Part shown: piece by piece, positions 7,805 to 17,147 of the stretch
How positions within the stretch are numbered: the first letter of the stretch is position 1
Layout of the letters: each line of letters starts with the position of its first letter
NCBI GenBank assembly: GCA_004556565.1
Contig: SFGN01000026.1
Location: 1-32,648 of the forward strand
Direction of reading: 5' to 3'
From: Lachnospiraceae bacterium
GTDB taxonomy: Bacteria > Bacillota_A > Clostridia > Lachnospirales > Lachnospiraceae
Length of the DNA: 32,648 bases
The notes under the pieces: model-generated
The model's input: the letters and a program-made list of their open reading frames with translations, nothing else
What the model was told of the DNA's origin: nothing
Databases searched by the model: none
Made by a program: the position numbers and the translations under genes

Positions 7805-10800
7805 ATGAAGCTACAATTTAAGCATCAGAAGTTCCAAGCTGATGCTGCAAAAGCTGTAGTAGATGTTTTTGCAGGGCAGCCATATTTGACTCCTTCTTAT
7901 ATGATGGACAGAGGTACTGGTAATTACCAGATGTCTTTGACGGATGCGCAGGATTTCACTGGCTGGGGCAATCAGCGAATTGTACCGGAACTTAATAATC
8001 AGATTATTCTGGATCACATTCAAAAGATACAGAGAGCCAATCAGATAGAGCCTTCATCTAAGTTAGAGGGTACATATAACCTCACAATTGAAATGGAGAC
8101 CGGTGTTGGTAAAACATATACATACATCAAGACTATGTATGAGCTGAATAAGCATTATGGATGGAGCAAGTTTATTATCGTTGTTCCAAGTATTGCTATT
8201 CGTGAAGGTGTATATAAATCATTTCAGGTAACTCAGGAGCATTTTGCGGAGGAATATGGCAAGAAGATTAGATTCTTTATTTACAATTCTACCCAGCTCA
8301 CTGAGATTGACAGATTTGCATCGGATAACTCCATCAATGTTATGATTATCAATTCCCAGGCATTTAATGCAAAGGGCAAGGATGCCAGAAGAATTTACAT
8401 GAAGCTGGATGAATTCAGATCCAGAAGACCAATTGATATTATTGCAAAGACTAATCCGATTGTTATTATCGATGAGCCACAGTCAGTAGAAGGAAAGCAG
8501 ACCAAGAAGAACTTGGAGGAATTCCATCCTCTGATGACACTTCGTTATTCTGCTACACATAAGAGTGACAGCATCTACAACATGGTTTACCGTCTGGATG
8601 CAATGGAAGCTTATAACAAGAAGCTTGTTAAGAAGATTGCGGTAAAGGGTATCCAGGAATCAGGAACCACAGCTACAGATAGCTATGTATATTTGGAGGG
8701 AATCAATCTTTCCAAGGCAGATCCGACCGCAACAATCCAGTTCCATGTGAAAGGTGCATCAGGAGTTAAGACAGTTTCCAAGAAGGTTGGAATAGGATTT
8801 AACCTTTATCCAAACTCCGGAGAAATGGAAGAATACAAGAATAACTTTATCGTAAAAGCAATCGATGGCCGTGATGACTCTGTTGAATTTATCAATGGAA
8901 TTAAGATTTATGCCGGTGATGTAATTGGTAAGGTAAGTGAAGAGCAGCTTCGTAGAATTCAGATTCGTGAAACGATTCTTTCGCATATTGAAAGAGAGCG
9001 TCAGCTGTTCTACAAGGGAATTAAGGTTCTTTCTCTGTTTTTTATTGATGAGGTAGAGCATTACAGAAAATATGATGCATCAGGAAATCCGGTGAATGGT
9101 ATTTTTGCAGATATGTTCGAGCAGGAGTATGAGGATATCATCCAGAATCTTCAGCTTGAAATCGGTGAAGATGACTACATTAAGTATCTGCAGAGTATCA
9201 GTGCCAAGAAGACTCATGCAGGATATTTCTCTATCGATAAGAAGGGACATATGATCAACAGTAAGGTTGGCCGTTCTGAGACTTCCTCAGATGATGTTGA
9301 TGCATATGACCTTATTATGAAGAACAAGGAACTTCTTCTGGATCGTAATCCTAAGAAGTCACCGGTAAGATTTATTTTCTCTCACTCAGCACTGAGAGAA
9401 GGTTGGGATAATCCGAATGTATTCCAGATTTGTACTTTGAAACAGAGCAGCAGTGACGTGCGAAAACGTCAGGAAGTTGGTCGTGGTATGCGTCTTTGCG
9501 TTAATGAAGACGGTGACCGTATGGATGAGAACGCACTTGGAGCAGATGTTCATAACATCAATATTCTTACTGTTATTGCCAGTGAGAGTTATGATAAGTT
9601 TGCAAAGGGATTACAGTCTGAGATTGCTGAAGCTGTTAGCAGCAGACCGCGTAGGGTTACAGAAATCCTAATCGAAAATGCCAGAGTGCATGACAAGGAT
9701 GGTAATGAGGAAATCGTTGATTCTGCGATGGCAAGGAGACTGATCCATTATATGATTAAGATGGATTACATTGATGAGAATGATGCTTTGACAGATAAGT
9801 TTTATGAAGACAAGGCAAATGGAGAAGTAAGCTTTGGTACCGAGATGGATCAATACAAGTCAGATTTTATTGTTATTCTTGACAGTATTTATGATGATAC
9901 CAAGTTGAAGCCGGAGAATGCCAGAAGCAACAATGTTGAGCTTAAGGTTAATCCGGATAGGCTTGCTATGCCGGAATTCCAAGCACTGTGGAGCAAGATT
10001 AATGCAAGGACTGCATATGTGGTAGATTTCGATACAGATGAATTGGTTCGTAAGGCAGTAGCTGCTCTTGATAGCAAGCTTCGTGTGCCGAAGATTTTCT
10101 TCAAGGTAGAGACTGGTTCCATGAAGGAGATTAAGTCCAAAGACGATCTTCTTGCAGGTTCATCATTTGAAAAGCAGAAGTCCGGTACTTATGATCAACA
10201 CAAGGTGGCCGCAAATACAAGTGTTAAGTATGATTTGGTTGGTAAGCTGGTTGAGGAAACAGGACTTACAAGAAAAGCTGTTATTCAGATTCTAACTGGA
10301 ATTCAGCCTTCTGTATTCAATCAGTTTAAAGATAATCCGGAAGAGTTTATTATTCAAGCGGCTAAGCTTATCAACAATGAGAAGGCTACAGCAATCATTC
10401 AGCATATTACTTATGATGTTTTGGATGACAGATATGATACAGATATTTTCACTGATGCAACGATTAAGGGAAAGTTGGATGTGAATGCTATGAAGGCAGA
10501 TAAGCATCTGTTTGACCATATTGTTTATGATTCAACCAATGAGCGTAAGTTTGCTCAGGAGCTGGATGTGGCATCAGACGTTGCTGTATATGTAAAGCTT
10601 CCTGATGGTTTCTACATTTCAACACCGGTTGGACACTATAATCCTGACTGGGCGATTGCATTTAAGACGGGAACTGTAAAGCATATTTACTTTGTTGCAG
10701 AGACAAAAGGTTCCATGGATACATTAGAACTTCGTGGAATTGAGGATGCAAAGATTCACTGTGCAAGAGAGCACTTCAAGGCAATCAGCGGTGAGGATGT

Positions 10801-10855
10801 AGTTTATGATGTTGTAGACAGCTACCAGGCATTGCTTGATAAGGTTATGAAGTAA
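7805..10855 (+). CDS. res: type III restriction enzyme helicase-nuclease subunit (Res)
   Basis: A 1016-aa protein with all expected parts of a Res subunit. Walker A is ETGVGKTYTY (about residue 98), the Walker B variant is IIDEPQSVEG (about 222) and the SAT motif is RYSATHK (about 249). Motif V is SALREGWDNPNV (about 528) and motif VI is RQEVGRGMRL (about 554). At the C-terminus is a PD-(D/E)XK nuclease, with NPDWAI (about 945) and FVAETKGS (about 962). Res hydrolyses ATP and cuts unmodified DNA after interacting with Mod. All catalytic motifs look intact, so the pair is probably functional. AGGAGGAGAG precedes the ATG. The frame is continuous and of usual length. Confidence 0.93.
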   Translation: MKLQFKHQKFQADAAKAVVDVFAGQPYLTPSYMMDRGTGNYQMSLTDAQDFTGWGNQRIVPELNNQIILDHIQKIQRANQIEPSSKLEGTYNLTIEMETGVGKTYTYIKTMYELNKHYGWSKFIIVVPSIAIREGVYKSFQVTQEHFAEEYGKKIRFFIYNSTQLTEIDRFASDNSINVMIINSQAFNAKGKDARRIYMKLDEFRSRRPIDIIAKTNPIVIIDEPQSVEGKQTKKNLEEFHPLMTLRYSATHKSDSIYNMVYRLDAMEAYNKKLVKKIAVKGIQESGTTATDSYVYLEGINLSKADPTATIQFHVKGASGVKTVSKKVGIGFNLYPNSGEMEEYKNNFIVKAIDGRDDSVEFINGIKIYAGDVIGKVSEEQLRRIQIRETILSHIERERQLFYKGIKVLSLFFIDEVEHYRKYDASGNPVNGIFADMFEQEYEDIIQNLQLEIGEDDYIKYLQSISAKKTHAGYFSIDKKGHMINSKVGRSETSSDDVDAYDLIMKNKELLLDRNPKKSPVRFIFSHSALREGWDNPNVFQICTLKQSSSDVRKRQEVGRGMRLCVNEDGDRMDENALGADVHNINILTVIASESYDKFAKGLQSEIAEAVSSRPRRVTEILIENARVHDKDGNEEIVDSAMARRLIHYMIKMDYIDENDALTDKFYEDKANGEVSFGTEMDQYKSDFIVILDSIYDDTKLKPENARSNNVELKVNPDRLAMPEFQALWSKINARTAYVVDFDTDELVRKAVAALDSKLRVPKIFFKVETGSMKEIKSKDDLLAGSSFEKQKSGTYDQHKVAANTSVKYDLVGKLVEETGLTRKAVIQILTGIQPSVFNQFKDNPEEFIIQAAKLINNEKATAIIQHITYDVLDDRYDTDIFTDATIKGKLDVNAMKADKHLFDHIVYDSTNERKFAQELDVASDVAVYVKLPDGFYISTPVGHYNPDWAIAFKTGTVKHIYFVAETKGSMDTLELRGIEDAKIHCAREHFKAISGEDVVYDVVDSYQALLDKVMK

Positions 10856-10873
10856 GAAGGGAGAGATTTGTGC

Positions 10874-13800
10874 ATGGCAGATGCTGATAAGTATTATCCA
10901 AATTTAACATGGCCACAATTCGCTATGTGCAATGACGATGCAACAGGCGCCTTTGAAGATATGTCAAGGCGTCTGTTTTCCCTGGAATTTTTAGGAAACG
11001 GTACAGTTCCGCATTCAGATCATAACAATCCGGGAGTAGAGGTGCTGCCAATTCTGGAGCAACCGCGAGAGGATGGATCTAAACAACGAAAAATCAGTTT
11101 TCAGGCAAAATACTTTGAAGATAGAATAAGTTATTCCAAAATTAAGGATTCGATGAATCAAGCCATTAAGCATTATGGAGATGAGCTTGATTTGATATAC
11201 CTTTTCTGCAATAAAACAATTACAACTACAACCCAAGGATATAAAGATATTGTAGCTTTGTTAAAAAAGTCCGGAATTGAAATATATCCTATTTCCAATG
11301 CCGAAGTATTTGACTTGGTCGCTAAACATAAAGAACTAGCAAATTACTTTTTCTTGCCACGACGAAGACCTGGCGATGCACAGATGGATCAGATACATGC
11401 AGGTATTATAGTTAATAATGTTGCCGTTAGGGATTGTGGTGTCTGTTCAAGAAAAACAACTGAGCAGATCGTCGATCCTAAATTGCTTCAAGGTTTTGTT
11501 CAAGAAAAAATACAGACTTGTAAATCTTTACTTCTAGAAATGAAGCTTGATAAGCTCCGGGAAGAAATCGACAAGATATTTTCATATAGGCTTATTGGAA
11601 TTGAAGGAGCCGAAACACTTTTATTTTATAAGCTGATTTTAGAACTGCATGACGGAAAGGATGTTGATTTATCAACTGACGGTCTTACAGATCAGTATAA
11701 GAGCGAATTAACATGGATGCTAGAATATTACCAAAAGCCAATTTCGATTGGTGCATATACATTTACACACCATTGTGTGGAAAGTCAGACCATTGTTTTG
11801 GATAAGATGTTTGCATCACAACTGTGGAATGATGTAATTGGATTGTGTAAGGAAATTGTAAATGATTCGCCTTCAGATATTATTGACATAGTAAAGCAAT
11901 ACTATGGTCTGGCATTGTTCAATTTACAACAATATGATGCAGCATCAGATATTCTTAAAGGACTTTATCAGAAAAGTCGAAAAGAAAACATTTTAGTTTA
12001 TTCGATATTTGCAGAGATAAAGATTATTAACTGTGCATGGAGAGAGGGTCACTACGAGCAAAGAGAAAGATTGATTGAACTGATAGATCAGTTGGATTCT
12101 CTGAAAGATAATAAGCAATATACAGGCAATAAAACTCTCGTTGCGATGCTTTATCTTGAGTCTGCGTACAATCTTGGAATTAATGAGAAAGCATACCTTG
12201 AAAATGCAATTCAAAAATACCAAGGGTTCGCTGATGACGTTAAAGAAGAAGAGGTAATAAAATACCTGTATGCACTCTGTTTAGAGCTGAATGGCAGTAT
12301 TGAAGATGCTGAGCAGATATATTCTGAACTTTCTTGGAGAAATGATGCCAATATAGCTTGCAGATATTTAATTTGTAAGTTGTCGCAAGCAGAATATACG
12401 GAAGTGGTCAGATTATACAGCGAGGTAGATGGTTCTATTACGAATACGAAACTAAATAGTTTGTACTTGACTGCATTGTATTATGAAGATAAAGAGCATT
12501 ATCGGGAAAAACTGAAAGAAGCGTTATCCGAGATTTCTGATGATCTTGATGGAATAATAGATATTGCTTTTGGAGTACATGAAAAATCATATTTAAGGGA
12601 TGATGTTATTCCACTTATAAAAAAACATATAGATACAGGATTGGGTAAACTGGTGTTCCTGCAGAAAACAGAATTGCTTGCTATTCTGTCTCATGCTGAT
12701 GAATTGGAACTTGTTGTAGCAGTGCTGAAAAATATTCAAAATATAGAGACATTGAATCGCTATGTCGTGAAAGAAATCTATGATTCTGCATTTGCTATCA
12801 GTAATAGGGAGTTTGCGAATCACGATAAAGCTTTGATTAAATCAGATAAATTGGAATCGGCAGAAGCAATTGCAGATATGTTTTTAGAGGCAAACGTTTC
12901 GAGGAAAGAATTCTTGCAGATTAAATATCTATGTGCCGGAGCTAAAGAAAAAAGATTCAGTATGCTGAAATATGCAAAAGAACTCTTTGAGATTACCAAC
13001 GAAGAAGGTTTGGCAAGAAATATCATTGCTATGCTATTTGAAAGAAATGAGACAGATTTCAATGCATATGCCCCATATATAACCGTGTTGAGCAATTCTA
13101 CTAAACCTGATTACTGTATGGCGGTCGCATCTGCAATGTTGCGTTTGGGTAAAACAGAGGAAGCCGATTTATATGCATACAAAGCATTGTATTATTTAAA
13201 TGGTGAAGAAAACTATGAGATATACAAGAATTATTTTGGCTATCACAATCAGAATCTAAACAGGTATCATGATGATGTTGAATTGAAGAGAGTTAAACAT
13301 AATTGTGTAGTTACACTTGAAGAAAATACTCCCGGAAATGGACAGAAACCAAAAATCATCACAGTATGCCTTGATTCGGAAAGTGAATTCTCAGATCCAA
13401 GTAATACAAGTTTAGGGGTTCGACATATTCCGACAGGAAGTTCTTTGTATCTGAAAATACAGGGTAGCAGTCTGAATCAGATATTGAAAATTGAAGATAT
13501 TATCTACCGGATAACTAATATACAATCCAGAACTGATTTCGCAGCAGGCTTTATCTTTAGGAAAATAAGTGCACACCCAGAGAAATTTGATGGTGCAGTA
13601 CTTGTGTTGTCATCGGAAAAGCCTGAGGATTTGATAGAAAAACTCAAATCAATGACGGATAGAACGGAACAAACAGAAACATTGCTCAATTTCTATCACT
13701 TCAAAGAAAATGAAATAGGCTTGCCTATAGATTCTTTTATTAATGGAGATTACGATCGGTATATTGACGCATTAACAATGCTTCTTCAAGCAAAAGATCA

Positions 13801-14275
13801 GGCACTTTATACCGGATTCCCGACGTATGAGGATGAAGAAAACCAAAGATATATTCCTACATTATCCACTTTGGTCTTGCTAAGTTCTATGAATATACTG
13901 AATGTGCTTGGAGGAATTAAGAGTAGTTTACTCCTTCCAGCGTCGTATATGGACTTCTTTGCTGAAAGATACAGCAAGGCTAAAGAAACAAGTCTTGTGT
14001 CACATGGAAAACTGGTTAATGTAAATAATCAGTTAACCTTGATTCAAGATGATCTATCTCATGTTGAAATATGGGAAAGAATTATAGATTTCTGTACGGA
14101 ATGTGAGAAAATGGATGTATCAGATGATGACCGTATAGAATTTTCTATCGGAGACATAAATGGAGAGCAATTAATTGCTGCTGCACGCCTGCATATGATT
14201 CAGCTGGATGCTTTCGTATTAGCGAAGAAGGAGCAAGCGACTCTTTTATGTGATGATTTATTCTTCAGAAAATAG
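10874..14275 (+). CDS. large nuclease/helical-repeat protein, frameshifted in a C-terminal PIN-like domain
   Basis: An 1133-aa product. Residues 20-130 look like an Mrr/PD-(D/E)XK nuclease, with E28, GVEV (E56) and the signature SFQAKYF (Q77, K79), followed by helices ending in LFCNKTITTTTQG. A long helical-repeat (TPR-like) region spans roughly 200-800. The last 130 residues resemble the start of a PIN-type nuclease: STLVLLSSMNILNVL, then LIAAARLHMIQLDAFVLAKK, then LLCDDLFFRK. The frame stops at 14273-14275, but the adjacent -1 frame continues the same domain (see 14329-14562), so the gene appears frameshifted. ATG 10874 fits AAGGGAG at 10857-10863; a TTG at 10868 is the alternative. It resembles defence sensor-nuclease proteins, and the function is inferred. 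Confidence 0.75.
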   Translation: MADADKYYPNLTWPQFAMCNDDATGAFEDMSRRLFSLEFLGNGTVPHSDHNNPGVEVLPILEQPREDGSKQRKISFQAKYFEDRISYSKIKDSMNQAIKHYGDELDLIYLFCNKTITTTTQGYKDIVALLKKSGIEIYPISNAEVFDLVAKHKELANYFFLPRRRPGDAQMDQIHAGIIVNNVAVRDCGVCSRKTTEQIVDPKLLQGFVQEKIQTCKSLLLEMKLDKLREEIDKIFSYRLIGIEGAETLLFYKLILELHDGKDVDLSTDGLTDQYKSELTWMLEYYQKPISIGAYTFTHHCVESQTIVLDKMFASQLWNDVIGLCKEIVNDSPSDIIDIVKQYYGLALFNLQQYDAASDILKGLYQKSRKENILVYSIFAEIKIINCAWREGHYEQRERLIELIDQLDSLKDNKQYTGNKTLVAMLYLESAYNLGINEKAYLENAIQKYQGFADDVKEEEVIKYLYALCLELNGSIEDAEQIYSELSWRNDANIACRYLICKLSQAEYTEVVRLYSEVDGSITNTKLNSLYLTALYYEDKEHYREKLKEALSEISDDLDGIIDIAFGVHEKSYLRDDVIPLIKKHIDTGLGKLVFLQKTELLAILSHADELELVVAVLKNIQNIETLNRYVVKEIYDSAFAISNREFANHDKALIKSDKLESAEAIADMFLEANVSRKEFLQIKYLCAGAKEKRFSMLKYAKELFEITNEEGLARNIIAMLFERNETDFNAYAPYITVLSNSTKPDYCMAVASAMLRLGKTEEADLYAYKALYYLNGEENYEIYKNYFGYHNQNLNRYHDDVELKRVKHNCVVTLEENTPGNGQKPKIITVCLDSESEFSDPSNTSLGVRHIPTGSSLYLKIQGSSLNQILKIEDIIYRITNIQSRTDFAAGFIFRKISAHPEKFDGAVLVLSSEKPEDLIEKLKSMTDRTEQTETLLNFYHFKENEIGLPIDSFINGDYDRYIDALTMLLQAKDQALYTGFPTYEDEENQRYIPTLSTLVLLSSMNILNVLGGIKSSLLLPASYMDFFAERYSKAKETSLVSHGKLVNVNNQLTLIQDDLSHVEIWERIIDFCTECEKMDVSDDDRIEFSIGDINGEQLIAAARLHMIQLDAFVLAKKEQATLLCDDLFFRK

Positions 14276-14328
14276 CCACATATGGAAAAATTAGAAACAT
14301 AAACTTTGTTTCATTATTACGGCATTAT

Positions 14329-14562
14329 GTGGACGATGATTTTGTGGTTCCTATTGTAATGGAATTATCAAAGACGAATTATTTATATATTCCGCTCATG
14401 GCTAGGACTGATGAAGAAGCGATTGAATTAAAGAAGAATATATTAGATGGTAAATTGAAGAAAAAATTCTATAGTGATATGTTGATTGCGTATAATGCAG
14501 CTTGGAAAAAAGTTTTGCGTGAAATGTTTGGTGAAGATGTAGAATTTGAAGAGACAGAGTAA
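14329..14562 (+). pseudogene. displaced C-terminal tail of the upstream nuclease/repeat protein
   Basis: This frame is open from 14257 to its TAA at 14560-14562, and overlaps the end of the upstream gene by about 16 bases. Read without a start, it gives RKIATYGKIRNINFVSLLRHY and then the section from 14329. It continues the upstream DDLFFRK motif exactly as PIN-like domains do (IATYG, then NFVSLL). The only independent start is a GTG at 14329, with no ribosome binding site. I therefore interpret it as the lost tail of the preceding protein rather than a separate gene. A one-base insertion or two-base deletion near 14257-14272 would join the two. A database entry may call it a 77-aa hypothetical protein. 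Confidence 0.7.
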
Positions 14563-14659
14563 TGATTATGCGTGATAAAGTATGCGATATTAGAGTAAAG
14601 TATCAGTAATTATGAACTAAAGATATTGGTATTTTGCAATAGTTGTTTATGATATTAAA

Positions 14660-17128
14660 ATGGGGATGAAAGATTTGGATACACAGGAACTTGTTGGTAT
14701 GCGTGTTATGAATACGAGCACACATGCGATTGGAACAATTGAATATATCCGCGATGGGATTGTGGCTGTAGATTACCATGGTGATATCAGCAAGTATTCT
14801 TATCCTTCTGCTTTTGCTGGATTGTTGGAGTTGGAAGATGAGGAGTTGCAGGAAGAAATCCAGGACGCAGGAATTGGTGCGTCATTTGATAATTTCAAAA
14901 GAGACTATCGTTTTGCAATTATTAATGAGATTGATTTTTTAAAGGCTACAGGAGGTAAGAAGTACAAAATCATTGACGGTGAGAAATTACCTTCTAAAAG
15001 TGGAGAATACTTGTATGCATTTGACACGGATACGGATTTGCATTTTCCTGATGGAACAGCAATTAAGTTGTGGTTCCCAGATAATATCGTTCCAGGTTAT
15101 GTGGTGTCATGTGAGGATTTCACAATTCTTATCAGAACAATGGAATACATAGGCGAGTCAATTGAAAGTGTGGAATTTACATCAGAACAGTGGCAATTGC
15201 TAGAAGCACTTATGGAACGTCTTGAAGAGATGGAGCCAAGTGCTGGTTCTTTGGCATATGAAATAGCCTGTAATGGAAGAAAACAGATTACAAAATGGCA
15301 AAGTATCAAGTGCGGACAGAATCAAGCATTTAATAGGGCTACTTCTGAGGGAATTACCTTTATATGGGGCCCTCCTGGGACTGGTAAGACAGAGACCTTG
15401 GCAAATATTGCACTTGAACATATAGAAAATGGACGACGAGTGCTGATGCTTTCTTATAGTAATGTTTCTGTAGACGGAGCTCTTTTTAGAGTAGCCAAGA
15501 AAGCAGATCTGCCTGATGGTATGGTCATTAGATACGGATATCCGAGAACAAAAGAATTATTAGAGAGCAAGACGCTTACTTCATATCATTATGTATTGCA
15601 TAAAAATCCTGAGAAAGCTGTAGAATATCAGGAACTGAATGAACGGAAGAAAAAGCTCAAAAGGAAAGATCCTGAGAGAATTGAGATAAATAAGAAACTC
15701 AACAAGATACGAGAGTATCTGTTAGAAGAGGAAAAAGAGCTAATTCATAGATCTGCCTTTGTTGCTACAACTGTATCTAAGGCGACGGTTGATAAGGCAA
15801 TCTATACACAAAGATTTGATGTTGTGATCTTTGATGAGGCCAGCATGGCATATGTGCCTCAGATTGTATTCTCAGCGGGAATTGCTAGAGACTATTTTGT
15901 GTGTCTTGGCGACTTTTGTCAGCTACCGGCTATTGTTCAAAATAATGCAGAAGAGAGGCTGAAAAGAGATATTTTTGATCACACTGGGATTACATCAGCT
16001 GTTGAAAATAATCAGGGCCATGAATGGTTAGTGATGCTTGATTTACAATATCGTATGCATCAGGATATTGCAGATTTTGTAAGTGAGAATATGTATCAGG
16101 GAAGGTTGAAAACATCTGAAAGAATATCAGATAGCCGTAATGAAATTGCGGCATGTCATCCTTGTCCGGATGCAGCAATGTCTTTGATTGATCTAAGTGG
16201 TATGTATTCCGTCTGTACCAAAACGATGGATGGATCACGCATTAATATTATGTCTGCACTTATGTGCTTGCGATTAGCCGAAAAGAATATAAGCCAGTAT
16301 GAAGTAGGCATCATTACACCGTATAGTGCTCAATCAAGATTAATTTTATCTATGATTAGAGATATTCAGGAATATGATAAAAGATGGCTTAAAGTATCTT
16401 GCGCGACAGTACATCAGTTCCAGGGATCTGAGAAACCAGTGATAATATATGATGCTGTTGATTGTTTTAGAATGCCATATCCAGGCATGTTACTTACATC
16501 GCTGAAGAATGATACTGCAAATAGATTGTTCAACGTAGCTCTTACGCGTGCAAAGGGAAAATTTATATTGGTCGCGAATATAGATTTCCTAGAAAGAAAA
16601 AATATTTCGAAGAAACTTATTTTTACAAAAGCAATGAACCTTATTCGAAAAGAAGAGCATGATGTAGAGGGAAATTATGCGTTGGACGAGATGATGCCGT
16701 CGGAAGCTGAGGAACCTATTGTTTATGTTGAAGATAGGGAGACAAGCTGGGAAACGTTTATCTCTGATATCAAGACAGCCAAAAGCAAGGTTCATATAGA
16801 TGTGCCGGACGTTATTGATGATAATGATGAGGCAATTGCCGAATTAATAGAAATACTTGCAAATAAAAAAGCTGAAGGATTGGAGATTTGCATTAGACTT
16901 CCGGAAGAGGTTGATGTACCGGAGGGACTTCAGGGATATACAAGAAAATTTGGATATGTCACTAATCCAGTAACGATTATTGACAAAAAGATAGTTTGGT
17001 TTGGTCAGCCATTATATGCAGCAGACTTTATTTCAGAAGGCGAAATTTTGGATACAGAATATTTCCCTTGTATGAGATTTATAGGCGCCCATACGGCAAG
17101 GTCTATACAGGCATTTTTAGAGATGTAA
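14660..17128 (+). CDS. Upf1-like SF1 helicase with C-terminal PLD-like domain
   Basis: An 822-aa protein. Helicase motifs are I (WGPPGTGKTETLA, about residue 235), II (VVIFDEASM, about 390), III (LGDFCQLPAI, about 415), IV (LQYRMHQDI, about 460), V (CATVHQFQGSEK, about 580) and VI (NVALTRAKGKF, about 624). This is the COG1112/Upf1 family. After a linker, residues 690-822 look like a PLD-type fold (SWETFISDIKTAKSKVHIDV, then NPVTIIDKKIVWFGQPLY), with the usual catalytic His apparently replaced by Asn. A helicase fused to PLD recalls Mokosh type II anti-phage proteins, though this one is shorter. A β-rich N-terminus precedes the helicase. Starts at 14660 and 14666 are both possible, and neither has a strong ribosome site. 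Confidence 0.85.
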   Translation: MGMKDLDTQELVGMRVMNTSTHAIGTIEYIRDGIVAVDYHGDISKYSYPSAFAGLLELEDEELQEEIQDAGIGASFDNFKRDYRFAIINEIDFLKATGGKKYKIIDGEKLPSKSGEYLYAFDTDTDLHFPDGTAIKLWFPDNIVPGYVVSCEDFTILIRTMEYIGESIESVEFTSEQWQLLEALMERLEEMEPSAGSLAYEIACNGRKQITKWQSIKCGQNQAFNRATSEGITFIWGPPGTGKTETLANIALEHIENGRRVLMLSYSNVSVDGALFRVAKKADLPDGMVIRYGYPRTKELLESKTLTSYHYVLHKNPEKAVEYQELNERKKKLKRKDPERIEINKKLNKIREYLLEEEKELIHRSAFVATTVSKATVDKAIYTQRFDVVIFDEASMAYVPQIVFSAGIARDYFVCLGDFCQLPAIVQNNAEERLKRDIFDHTGITSAVENNQGHEWLVMLDLQYRMHQDIADFVSENMYQGRLKTSERISDSRNEIAACHPCPDAAMSLIDLSGMYSVCTKTMDGSRINIMSALMCLRLAEKNISQYEVGIITPYSAQSRLILSMIRDIQEYDKRWLKVSCATVHQFQGSEKPVIIYDAVDCFRMPYPGMLLTSLKNDTANRLFNVALTRAKGKFILVANIDFLERKNISKKLIFTKAMNLIRKEEHDVEGNYALDEMMPSEAEEPIVYVEDRETSWETFISDIKTAKSKVHIDVPDVIDDNDEAIAELIEILANKKAEGLEICIRLPEEVDVPEGLQGYTRKFGYVTNPVTIIDKKIVWFGQPLYAADFISEGEILDTEYFPCMRFIGAHTARSIQAFLEM

Positions 17129-17147
17129 AAAATTAGGGTGAATACGA

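Noticed and set aside
1079..10855. DISARM or BREX system
   Set aside because: SNF2 and a methyltransferase are present, but no DrmA/DrmB (DUF1998) and no PglZ or BrxC-like gene; Mod and Res identify type III R-M.
14257..14272. Programmed -1 ribosomal frameshift at the end of the nuclease/repeat gene
   Set aside because: No X XXY YYZ heptamer in the correct phase and no clear downstream stimulator; a simple indel is the better explanation.
14626..14653. TTGGTA and TATGAT with 16-base spacing before the Upf1-like gene
   Set aside because: Transcription would start at the start codon itself, leaving no leader; the boxes are likely chance in AT-rich DNA.
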